A DNA stretch of 7,140 nt, taken from NCBI GenBank assembly GCA_035628505.1, contig DASPJR010000028.1:1-7140 (forward strand), written 5' to 3'. Origin of the DNA: DASPJR01 sp035628505. Its GTDB lineage: Bacteria; Planctomycetota; SZUA-567; H5-PLA8. Position numbers and translations under genes: made by a program. This document shows positions 1 to 6,173 of this stretch, one piece after another; position 1 is the first letter of the stretch, and each line of letters opens with the position of its first letter. A model generated the notes under the pieces. The model was not told the DNA's origin and did not search any database. It saw nothing but the letters and a program-made list of their open reading frames with translations.

Positions 1-1259
1 TTCTTCGCGCCGCCGCCGGTCACGCGCACTTCTTCGACCGGCACTTTCATGCCGCGGAAAATTTCCAGGCAGTCGCGCAGGCTGTAGGCGACGCCTTCGA
101 TGACCGCGCGCGTGAGGTGTCCCTTCGTCGTGCGCGGCGTAATGCCTATGAAGCTGCCCTTCGCGAACGGATCGGCGTGCGGAGTGCGCTCGCCACTGAG
201 ATATGGCAGGAAGCAGAGCCCTTCGCTGCCGGCCGGCGCGCTCAGCGCTTCTTTTACGAGAATGTCGTAGGCATCGCCGCCGGTGAGATTGGCGACCGCG
301 CTTTCGGGATGGCCCAGCGCGTTCTTGAACCACTGCAGGCTGCCGCCGGCCGAAAGCGTCACGCCCATGTTGTGCCACTTGCCGTTCACTGCGTGGCAGA
401 AGGTGTGCGCGCGGCCTTCGGGATCGGTCTTCGGCTGATCGGCGTGCACGAACACGACACCCGACGTTCCGATCGAGACGCTGCACACGCCGCTCTTGAC
501 GATGCCCGCGCCGACCGCGCCAGCAGCGCAATCACCACCGCCGCCGACCACCGGCGTGCCGACCTTTACGCAGCCGCCAAGCGCATCCGCCGCCGCGGCG
601 CTGACTTTGCCACTGATGACGTGGCTTTCGTGGCATTCGGGCAGCAGCGACATATCGAGCTCGAGCTTGCCCATGAGGGCCTTCGACCACTGGCGCTTGT
701 TGACATCGAGCAGCAGCGTGCCGCTTGCGTCGGAGACTTCTGTCGCGTATTCGCCGGTCAGGCAGAAGCGGATGTAATCTTTCGGCAGCAGCGCTTTCAC
801 CGCACGGTCAAAGATTTTTGGCTCGTTATTGCGCACCCACAGAATTTTCGGCGCCGTGAAGCCTGTGAGCGCCGGATTGCTGACGAGGTCGAGCAGCTTT
901 TTGCGACCGCCCGCGCGCTCGGTGATTTCTTCGCATTCTTTCGCGGTGCGCTGATCGTTCCACAAGATCGCCGGGCGCAGCACCTCATTCTTCTTGTCGA
1001 GCAGCACCAGGCCGTGCATCTGTCCGGAGAGGCCGATGCCCGCAATGTCGCCCGGCTTTGCGCCGGCCGCTTTGCACGCGGCGGGAATGGCCTGCCGCAC
1101 GGCGCTCCACCACTCGGCGGGCGACTGTTCGCTCCAGAGCGGCTGCGGCGACTGGCAGGTGTGCGATGCCGTTCCCACGCCGCGGACTTTGCCTTTGCCG
1201 TCGATGAGAATCGCGCGCGTGCCGGACGTTCCGATGTCGATGCCGAGGTAGAGTGCCAT
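1..1259 (-). CDS. xylB: Xylulokinase (FGGY family), 3' end cut by window edge
   Basis: The product should transfer phosphate from ATP to D-xylulose, giving xylulose 5-phosphate in the cytoplasm. Reading the minus strand from the ATG at 1259-1257 gives about 419 codons without a stop, so the last ~70 of the usual 480-500 residues lie off the left edge. Visible motifs: the N-terminal phosphate-binding signature GIDIGTSGTR (residues 6-15), SGQMHG with M81-H82-G83 typical of xylulokinases, ILWNDQRT just after it, GGGGDCAAGAVG with D243 at the place of the catalytic base (D233 in E. coli XylB), IGTSG in the second actin-like domain, LPYLSGERTPH, and the start of the adenosine-binding GGGAK motif (415-419) at the edge. 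The start is supported by AAGGAG eight bases upstream. No xylA or sugar transporter is visible here. Another FGGY kinase is possible, but the MHG motif favours xylulokinase. Confidence 0.93.
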   Translation of the reverse strand, partial: MALYLGIDIGTSGTRAILIDGKGKVRGVGTASHTCQSPQPLWSEQSPAEWWSAVRQAIPAACKAAGAKPGDIAGIGLSGQMHGLVLLDKKNEVLRPAILWNDQRTAKECEEITERAGGRKKLLDLVSNPALTGFTAPKILWVRNNEPKIFDRAVKALLPKDYIRFCLTGEYATEVSDASGTLLLDVNKRQWSKALMGKLELDMSLLPECHESHVISGKVSAAAADALGGCVKVGTPVVGGGGDCAAGAVGAGIVKSGVCSVSIGTSGVVFVHADQPKTDPEGRAHTFCHAVNGKWHNMGVTLSAGGSLQWFKNALGHPESAVANLTGGDAYDILVKEALSAPAGSEGLCFLPYLSGERTPHADPFAKGSFIGITPRTTKGHLTRAVIEGVAYSLRDCLEIFRGMKVPVEEVRVTGGGAK

Positions 1260-1267
1260 GGAGGAGA

Positions 1268-1273
1268 CTCCTT
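1268..1273 (-). promoter_or_regulatory. Ribosome binding site of the xylulokinase gene
   Basis: On the minus strand AAGGAG lies 8 bases before the ATG at 1259, a textbook Shine-Dalgarno position, and it fixes the kinase start. Most of it lies inside a small odd-length palindrome, AGGAGTCTCCT read on the minus strand (1272-1262), which could fold weakly over the site. The two plus-strand genes in the window have no comparable site. Confidence 0.75.
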
Positions 1274-1307
1274 TATAGTGGTTTTCGCTTCAGTGTCAGG
1301 GGCGCCG

Positions 1308-1336
1308 AGTATACGGAATGAGCGGCAATGCGTCTA
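1308..1336 (-). promoter_or_regulatory. Candidate sigma70-type promoter for the xylulokinase gene
   Basis: Read on the minus strand, TAGACG (1336-1331, 4 of 6 to TTGACA) and TATACT (1313-1308, 5 of 6 to TATAAT) are separated by exactly 17 bases. Transcription would begin near 1301 and give a leader of about 40 bases that contains the AAGGAG site. The promoter ends 14 bases before palindromic element A. This is a consensus match by eye only; the housekeeping sigma preference of the host is unknown. Confidence 0.35.
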
Positions 1337-1349
1337 TTCCCAACGGCTG

Positions 1350-1626
1350 GAACACGACTTCAACACGGCGGCACGGAGAACACGGAGGACACAGAGGAGG
1401 GGAATGGGATTGAACGTTCGGGTAAGACACGCCGAGCCGGACGCGCGGTCCCCTCTCCCCTTGCGGGAGAGGGCTAGGGCTAGGGGTTAGCCGTTGGTCA
1501 ACAGGGCGCGTGCGATTAGAGAACCGAATTTGTCATTTACTCCTCCCAAGAGTCAGGAAAACACAACAGAAAAGTTTTTCTCCGTGCTCTCCGTGTCCTC
1601 TGTGCCTCCGTGTTGAAGTCGTGTTC
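1350..1626. repeat. Palindromic dispersed-type repeat, element A (MITE-like, no coding capacity)
   Basis: This fills most of the 410-base gap between xylB and the MOSC gene. Two 47-base arms (1350-1396 and, inverted, 1580-1626) match at about 41 of 47 positions by hand alignment. The outer 19 bases, GAACACGACTTCAACACGG, are perfect. Each arm is itself a run of degenerate 8-10-base units of the form CACGGAGG. The middle holds GCCGGACG..CGGTC, then CCCTCTCCC (1451-1459) pairing with GGGAGAGGG (1465-1473). Arms and core recur in element B in the same orientation, which identifies a repeat family. No convincing reading frame, transposase or clear target duplication is visible. Short frames crossing it are accidental. 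The remaining sequence, about 1487-1579, shows nothing recognisable. Whether it is a mobilised element or a structured RNA or DNA unit cannot be told from one locus. Confidence 0.85.
1465..1486 (+). other. Perfect G-quadruplex motif at the apex of element A
   Basis: Four G-tracts lie at 1465-1467, 1471-1473, 1477-1479 and 1483-1486. They are separated by three 3-base loops (AGA, CTA, CTA), which satisfies the standard G3 intramolecular quadruplex pattern with short loops. The first two tracts also form the 3' half of the CCCTCTCCC/GGGAGAGGG hairpin, so hairpin and quadruplex would be mutually exclusive. Element B lacks an equivalent four-tract run. Folding is predicted from pattern only. Confidence 0.7.
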
Positions 1627-1634
1627 AAGAACGC

Positions 1635-1663
1635 TTCACAACCAGGAACGCCGCGCCTAAACT
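1635..1663 (+). promoter_or_regulatory. Candidate promoter of the MOSC gene, predicting a leaderless transcript
   Basis: TTCACA (1635-1640, 5 of 6 to TTGACA) and TAAACT (1658-1663, 4 of 6 to TATAAT) are spaced by exactly 17 bases. The -10 hexamer ends 7 bases before the A of the ATG at 1670, so transcription would begin at or next to the start codon. This agrees with the lack of a Shine-Dalgarno sequence; the only purine-rich run, AGGAA at 1644-1648, is 21 bases away. The promoter begins 9 bases past the right end of element A. Confidence 0.35.
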
Positions 1664-1669
1664 TAAAGC

Positions 1670-2116
1670 ATGGGAACGGTGGTCAGCATTCATCGCGTGC
1701 AGAAAAAAGGCGGCCCGGCGGAGGCGCTCTCTGAAGCGAATTTTGTCACGAACTTTGGACTCGAAGGGGACTGGCGTTCGCGCAAGGGACGCGGCCGCCA
1801 GATTACGCTGATTGAAGAAGAAGCGCTCATCGCGGTCGCGGCGATGCTGAAGATGCCTTCGATTCCCAGCGGCGCGTCGCGGCGGCAGGTTGTCGTGCGC
1901 GGTTTGGCGCTGAATGACACCGTTGGCAAGCGCCTGCGTGTGGGACCGCTGCTGATCGAGATTCACGATCTGTGCGATCCGTGCCGCAACATGGAAACAA
2001 TGATCGGTCGCGACGCCAAACGCGCCATGAAAAATCGCGGCGGAATTTGTGGCCGTGTGATCGAAGGCGGCATCCTGCGCCCCGGCGACACAGTTTGTGT
2101 GCTGCCGACGGTTTGA
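1670..2116 (+). CDS. Single-domain MOSC protein (148 residues)
   Basis: MOSC domains are the C-terminal domain of molybdenum cofactor sulfurases. They also occur as small stand-alone proteins predicted to carry or transfer sulfur on a conserved cysteine, usually in the cytoplasm. The sequence shows family landmarks in order: FGLEGDW near residues 27-33, ITLIEEEAL, the beta segment RRQVVVRGLALN, VGKRLRVGPLLIEI, then C102-D-P-C105 followed by RNM, and a C-terminal RGGICGRVIEGG..RPGDTV that completes the barrel. C105 fits the usual conserved sulfur-binding position; C127 is an additional cysteine. There is no signal peptide or membrane segment. The ATG at 1670 gives the normal domain start. The TGA stop (2114-2116) lies inside the first bases of repeat element B. 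The next gene downstream is an Fe-S flavoprotein, but 234 bases with the repeat separate them, so co-function is only a guess. The substrate is unknown. Confidence 0.85.
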   Translation: MGTVVSIHRVQKKGGPAEALSEANFVTNFGLEGDWRSRKGRGRQITLIEEEALIAVAAMLKMPSIPSGASRRQVVVRGLALNDTVGKRLRVGPLLIEIHDLCDPCRNMETMIGRDAKRAMKNRGGICGRVIEGGILRPGDTVCVLPTV

Positions 2117-2299
2117 ACACGACTTCAACGCAGAGACGCAGAGAGCACAAAGGACACAGAGAACATCTAAATTTTCCAAATCGAAGCCGGACGAACGGTC
2201 CTGCCTCCCCTTGCGGCAAGGGGAGGGGAATACTTTCCTTATTCGTGGTGTCCGTGAGCTCCGTGTCCTCCGTGCCTCCGTGTTGGAGTCGTGTTTTAA
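2112..2299. repeat. Palindromic dispersed-type repeat, element B (same family as element A)
   Basis: This occupies most of the gap between the MOSC and oxidoreductase genes. The left end TTTGAACACGACTTCAACGC and the inverted right end (AACACGACTCCAACACGG on the minus strand, starting near 2295) match the ends of element A. Both arms carry the same degenerate CACGGAGG-type units. The core GCCGGACG..CGGTCC (from 2186) is shared with element A. It is followed by a different but equivalent hairpin, CCTCCCCTTG (2204-2213) and CAAGGGGAGG (2217-2226), a perfect 10-bp stem with a CGG loop. At about 188 bp the element is shorter than A, having lost sequence on both sides of the core. No T-run follows the hairpin, so it is not a classical terminator. 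The first bases of the element form the MOSC stop codon. The right end lies 51 bases from the next start codon. Confidence 0.85.
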
Positions 2300-2315
2300 G
2301 GCCGCCCGCACGCGC

Positions 2316-2344
2316 TTGCGCAGCCGAGCGGGAAGCGGCACAAT
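2316..2344 (+). promoter_or_regulatory. Weak candidate promoter of the large oxidoreductase gene
   Basis: TTGCGC (2316-2321, 3 of 6) and CACAAT (2339-2344, 4 of 6) are 17 bases apart. The -10 hexamer again ends 7 bases before the A of the ATG at 2351, the same geometry as at the MOSC gene. The only purine-rich run upstream, GGAAG at 2331-2335, is 15 bases from the ATG, too far for a normal Shine-Dalgarno. The match is weak alone. It gains some weight only because the neighbouring gene shows the same arrangement. Confidence 0.2.
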
Positions 2345-2350
2345 TCGGCC

Positions 2351-5300
2351 ATGAGCTACCTGCACCTTCCTGGCAGCCGCGAAGACGCCGCCAACTGGAA
2401 TTTCGTGCTTGGCCTTCCCGGCTTCCGTTTCGCTGATCTCAACCGTGTCCGCAAGCTGATGGCGATCGACGCCATCTTTCTCGAGGAAGTCGAAAAGCAG
2501 GAACGCGCGCTGGTCGCGCGCCTGAAGCAATACCGCGCGTGTGCGGGCGAGGGCGTGAATGAGCTCGAACTGAGCAACACGCTGATTGCCGTGGCCGCCT
2601 ATCTGGGGCCGTTCATCGCCCGATTGTTTCACATCGAATCGCAGGCGACGCAGCTGGACCGGCGCGCGCTGGCGGATGCGAGCGTGTTCAAATGCCGAAC
2701 GCTCTTTATGGAGCGGCGCATTTACAAGTCGCCGCCAACACCCATTGATCTGGCGGCAATGGATACCGCGGCGCTCGAACGCAGCTACCGCAAAATCGTC
2801 GAGTCGCTCTTTCCCGACGGCCACCTTTCCGGTGATCCCGAACGCGAACTGGCCGAGACGGTGTTGCGACTGCTCGAACGCGATCCGGAGTCAAAGAGCG
2901 GCGGTGAAACGGCCGCGCAGCAGCTCGACAAAGTAGCTGCGTGGGCGCGCGCGCTGGCGTTTCATCCGTCGTTGAAAGTGCGCACGAAAGAGTGGCCGCT
3001 CTTTTTCCGGCCGGAGAAACTCGATTTTGAAAACCTGGTTGAACGCGAGTTTCCCGTTCCGCACCTGCCGACGCTGTGCGAAGGCACGCACGACAAGCGC
3101 CGGAACCGCGACGGCTTTGACCTGACCGACCGCCGACAGACGCCGCGCCAGGCGCTCGGCGAAATGCATTACTGCATCATCTGCCACACGCGCGAAAAAG
3201 ACTCGTGCTCGCACGGCTTTCCGGATGCGAACGCGAAGAGCGGCTACAAGGAGAATCCGCTCGGCATCCCGCTGGAAGGCTGCCCGCTTGATGAAAAAAT
3301 CTCCGAAGCGCACCAGCTCAAGCGCGAAGGCCACGCCATCGCCGCGCTCGCGATGATCATGATCGACAACCCGCTCTGCGCCGCGACGGGGCACCGCATC
3401 TGCAACGATTGCATGAAGGGCTGCATCTACCAGAAGCAGACGCCCGTAAATATTCCGCAGGCCGAGACGAATATCCTGACGGATGTGCTGAATCTGCCGT
3501 ACGGCTTCGAAATTTACTCGCTGCTCTCGCGCTGGAATCCGCTGAATCCGCGCCGGCCGTATCCGCTGCCGTTCAATGGGCGCCGCGTGCTGGTCGTCGG
3601 CATGGGCCCGGCCGGTTACGCGCTCTCGCATTACCTGTTGAACGAAGGCTTCGGCGTGGTCGGGATTGAAGGGTTGAAAGTCGAACCACTTTCCAAGCGC
3701 ATGCGCGGCGCCAAGCGGCGCGTGCCGCAGCCGGTCAAAGACATTCACGACATCGTCGGGCCGCTCGACAAGCGCACGGTGCTCGGCTTCGGCGGCGTTT
3801 CCGAATATGGCATCACGGCGCGCTGGGATAAGAGTTTTCTCGACGTTAATTACATCGTGCTGATGCGCCGCAAGAAGTTCCGCCTTTATGACGGCGTGCG
3901 CTTCGGCGGCACGCTGACGCTTGAAGACTGCTGGCGGCTGGGCTTCGACCATGTCGCGCTGGCGACGGGTGCTGGCCGGCCGACGATGGTTTCCGTAAAA
4001 AACAACATGCTGCGTGGCGTGCGGCAGGCGAGCGATTTCCTCATGGGCTTGCAGGGCACGGGAATTTACCGCAAGAACAGCCTCGGCAATCTGCAGGTGA
4101 ACCTGCCTGCCGTCGTCATCGGCGGCGGCCTGACGGCGATCGATACGGCCACGGAACTGCAGGCGTACTATGTCGTGCAGGTCGAGAAAACGGTCGAGCG
4201 CTACGAGCGGCTCGCGGGGAAGATCGGCGAAGCGAAAATCCGCGCGCGTTTCGATGCGGAAGAGACGACAACGCTCGACACGTGGCTGGCTCATGGACGC
4301 GCGATTAAAGCCGAGCGCGAGGCGGCTGCGCGTGAAAAACGGCCGCCGAACCTCAACCGCCTGATCCGCGAGTGGGGCGGTGTGACGATCGCGTACCGCA
4401 AACGCCTGCAGGATTCGCCCGCGTACCGATTAAATCATGAAGAAGTCATCAAAGCGCTTGAAGAAGGCATTTTCATCGCTGATTGTCTCAATCCAGTCGA
4501 ATTTGTCCCCGGTGAAAACGGCGCGGTCAAGTCGGTCAGATTTGAGCGGCAGGCGGTCGACAAGGGAAAGTGGCGCGGCACCGGTGAGATATTCGAACTG
4601 CCCGCGCGCGCCGTGATGGTCGCGGCCGGCACGCATCCGAACGTGATGTACGAGCGCGAATACGCGGGCACGTTCAAGATGGACAAATGGGGCGAGTTCT
4701 ATCAGGGCCACCGTCTTGTGGACGCCGGCGATACGTGGAAGCTCGAACCTGCTCCCGAAGGCGAAGTCGGATTTTTCACGTCGTATCAGAAGGACGGCAA
4801 ACTGGTCACGTTCTACGGCGACAATCACCCTGAGTATGCCGGCAACGTTGTGAAGGCAATGGCGTCGGCCAAGCACGGCTACCGCGAAATTGTGCGGGCT
4901 TTCGAGAAAGACATCCGAAAAAATGAGGCCACGGAGCAGCCCGATCGCGAACTGGAGTGGGTGCGCTTCGCCGAAACGCTCGACACTGAGATCAAGGCCA
5001 CCGTTGTCGATGTGATCCGCCTGACGGGCAACATCGTCGAAGTGCTCGTTCACGCGCCACTGGCCGCGCGAAACTTTCAGCCGGGGCAGTTTTACCGCCT
5101 GCAGAATTACGAAAACTACGCCGAGCGCGTGGCCGGTTTCTCTCTCGGTATGGAAGGCATCGCCCTGACCGGCGCGTGGGTCGACAAAGAGCGCGGGCAG
5201 CTTTCGATGATCGTGCTCGAAATGGGCGGCTCGAGCCGTCTCTGCGCGCTGCTCGAGCCGGGCGAAGAAATCGTCGTCATGGGCCCGACGGGAACGCCGA

Positions 5301-5965
5301 CAGAGCTTCCGAGCAACGAAACGGTGCTGCTCGCCGGCGGCGGACTGGGTAATGCCGTGCTGTTTTCAATCGCGGCGGCGCTCAAAGAGAAGAACAATCG
5401 CGTGATTTATTTTGCCGCGTACAAAAATGCGAAGGATCTGTACAAGCGCAAGGCCATCGAGAGCAGCGCGGACGTGGTGATCTGGAGCACCGACACCGAT
5501 CCGCCGATTGAGCCGCGCCGCAAGCAGGATCGCACATTCGTCGGCAACATCGTCCAGGCGATGGACGCGTACGTTTCGGGCAAGCTGGGGCCCGCTGAAA
5601 TTCCCATCAGCGCCGTCGACCGCATCATCACGATCGGCTCAGACAAGATGATGGGCGCGGTGAAGACCGCGCGGCGCACGGTGCTCGATTGCCACCTGCG
5701 GCCTGACATCAAGTCGTACGGCTCGATCAATTCACCGATGCAGTGCATGATGAAAGAGATCTGCGCGCAGTGCCTGCAGCGGCACGTCGATCCGGGCACC
5801 GGAAAAGAATCGTTCGTGTTCTCCTGCTTCAACCAGGACCAGTCGCTCGACCACGTCGATTTCAAGAACCTCGCCGAACGCCTCCGGCAGAATAGCGTCG
5901 CCGAGAAACTGACGTCGTTGTGGATCGACCACCTGTTTGAGGCACGGATCGTACAGGAAGCGTGA
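2351..5965 (+). CDS. Giant FAD/NAD(P)/Fe-S oxidoreductase: GltD/NfnB-like module fused to PyrK/NfnA-like module, with novel N-terminal region
   Basis: This 1204-residue cytoplasmic protein probably moves electrons between NAD(P)H, flavins and Fe-S clusters; the partner is unknown. Residues 1-265 are helix-rich and unrecognised. Next come eight cysteines in GltD order: C275, C278, C286, C311-P, then C343, C351, C354, C358, enough for two [4Fe-4S] clusters. Then come GMGPAG (417-422, FAD Rossmann), LATGAGRP, GGGLTAID (591-598, NAD(P) site), YRKR (682-685) and VAAGTHPN (757-764). A charged helical insert (~605-677) splits the nucleotide domain. From ~880 a ferredoxin-reductase-like unit follows: PGQFYRLQ (911-918), RVAGFSL (926-932), AGGGLGNA, and C1132-x5-C1138-x2-C1141-x17-C1159, resembling the PyrK [2Fe-2S] site. 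Known NfnAB and SudAB use the same two modules, normally as separate subunits. No glutamate synthase large subunit is adjacent, so it is not ordinary GltD. There is no signal peptide or membrane segment. The start at 2351 has no Shine-Dalgarno. Confidence 0.85.
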   Translation: MSYLHLPGSREDAANWNFVLGLPGFRFADLNRVRKLMAIDAIFLEEVEKQERALVARLKQYRACAGEGVNELELSNTLIAVAAYLGPFIARLFHIESQATQLDRRALADASVFKCRTLFMERRIYKSPPTPIDLAAMDTAALERSYRKIVESLFPDGHLSGDPERELAETVLRLLERDPESKSGGETAAQQLDKVAAWARALAFHPSLKVRTKEWPLFFRPEKLDFENLVEREFPVPHLPTLCEGTHDKRRNRDGFDLTDRRQTPRQALGEMHYCIICHTREKDSCSHGFPDANAKSGYKENPLGIPLEGCPLDEKISEAHQLKREGHAIAALAMIMIDNPLCAATGHRICNDCMKGCIYQKQTPVNIPQAETNILTDVLNLPYGFEIYSLLSRWNPLNPRRPYPLPFNGRRVLVVGMGPAGYALSHYLLNEGFGVVGIEGLKVEPLSKRMRGAKRRVPQPVKDIHDIVGPLDKRTVLGFGGVSEYGITARWDKSFLDVNYIVLMRRKKFRLYDGVRFGGTLTLEDCWRLGFDHVALATGAGRPTMVSVKNNMLRGVRQASDFLMGLQGTGIYRKNSLGNLQVNLPAVVIGGGLTAIDTATELQAYYVVQVEKTVERYERLAGKIGEAKIRARFDAEETTTLDTWLAHGRAIKAEREAAAREKRPPNLNRLIREWGGVTIAYRKRLQDSPAYRLNHEEVIKALEEGIFIADCLNPVEFVPGENGAVKSVRFERQAVDKGKWRGTGEIFELPARAVMVAAGTHPNVMYEREYAGTFKMDKWGEFYQGHRLVDAGDTWKLEPAPEGEVGFFTSYQKDGKLVTFYGDNHPEYAGNVVKAMASAKHGYREIVRAFEKDIRKNEATEQPDRELEWVRFAETLDTEIKATVVDVIRLTGNIVEVLVHAPLAARNFQPGQFYRLQNYENYAERVAGFSLGMEGIALTGAWVDKERGQLSMIVLEMGGSSRLCALLEPGEEIVVMGPTGTPTELPSNETVLLAGGGLGNAVLFSIAAALKEKNNRVIYFAAYKNAKDLYKRKAIESSADVVIWSTDTDPPIEPRRKQDRTFVGNIVQAMDAYVSGKLGPAEIPISAVDRIITIGSDKMMGAVKTARRTVLDCHLRPDIKSYGSINSPMQCMMKEICAQCLQRHVDPGTGKESFVFSCFNQDQSLDHVDFKNLAERLRQNSVAEKLTSLWIDHLFEARIVQEA

Positions 5966-6010
5966 CGGCCGTGACGAGTGACGGGTGGCAGGCTTACCAC
6001 AAGTGGGTGG

Positions 6011-6029
6011 CACGGCCCAACGGGCCGTG
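6011..6029. repeat. Short perfect hairpin after the oxidoreductase gene
   Basis: CACGGCCC (6011-6018) and GGGCCGTG (6022-6029) form an 8-bp perfect GC-rich stem with an AAC loop, 45 bases past the oxidoreductase stop. No T-run follows on either strand, so intrinsic termination is uncertain. It precedes the larger inverted repeat by 10 bases and may belong to the same composite unit. Short GGCACGG..CCGTG hairpins like this recur in several GC-rich bacterial groups, as I recall; copy number here cannot be known. Confidence 0.5.
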
Positions 6030-6039
6030 TTGCGGCAGC

Positions 6040-6121
6040 AACAAGAAGCCGCAGAACCAGCGCTCGTCCGGGAAAGCGTGCACGCGTTCTGGAAAGCGCG
6101 CTGGTTCTGCGGCTTCTTGTT
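6040..6121. repeat. Perfect 24-bp inverted repeat between convergent genes, possible bidirectional terminator or repeat element
   Basis: The arm at 6040-6063 (begins AACAAGAAGCCGCAGAACC) is exactly the reverse complement of 6098-6121, with a 34-base spacer. The spacer contains the 10-base palindrome GCGTGCACGC (6076-6085) and two direct copies of GGAAAGCG (6071-6078 and 6091-6098). The unit lies 74 bases after the plus-strand oxidoreductase stop and 52 bases after the minus-strand membrane gene stop. Transcripts from either gene could therefore form the same stem, ending in U-rich UUCUUGUU. That fits a bidirectional terminator, or a mobile palindromic repeat inserted between genes. It is not related by sequence to elements A and B. 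The short frames that cross it are read through the palindrome and are not genes. Confidence 0.75.
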
Positions 6122-6173
6122 CGCTTCGCTCACACAGCTCGATGAGCTGGGCCACCCGCTGCAGAATCAATCG

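Noticed and set aside
117..1490. A 457-codon open frame on the plus strand across the kinase region
   Set aside because: It is antisense to a kinase with all family motifs in the minus frame, is rich in A and R as expected for a GC-rich shadow frame, and runs into repeat element A.
1350..1626. Possible CRISPR array from the repeated units in element A
   Set aside because: Units are 8-10 bases, degenerate and without unique spacers of regular length; the overall shape is a palindrome.
2204..2226. Intrinsic terminator of the MOSC gene
   Set aside because: The 10-bp stem is strong but followed by an AATACTTT stretch rather than a T-run, and the hairpin is the conserved apex of a repeat family.
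1625..2824. A 399-codon minus-strand open frame across MOSC gene, element B and the oxidoreductase start
   Set aside because: It spans a non-coding repeat and two well-supported plus-strand genes, with no recognisable domain.
2891..4294. A 467-codon minus-strand open frame inside the large oxidoreductase
   Set aside because: The plus-strand frame carries clear FAD, NAD(P) and cluster motifs across the same bases; the reverse frame has none and is a composition artefact.
2351..5965. Glutamate synthase small subunit (gltD)
   Set aside because: The GltD-like part is only the middle of the protein, cysteine spacings differ, a PyrK-like module is fused on, and no large subunit gene adjoins.
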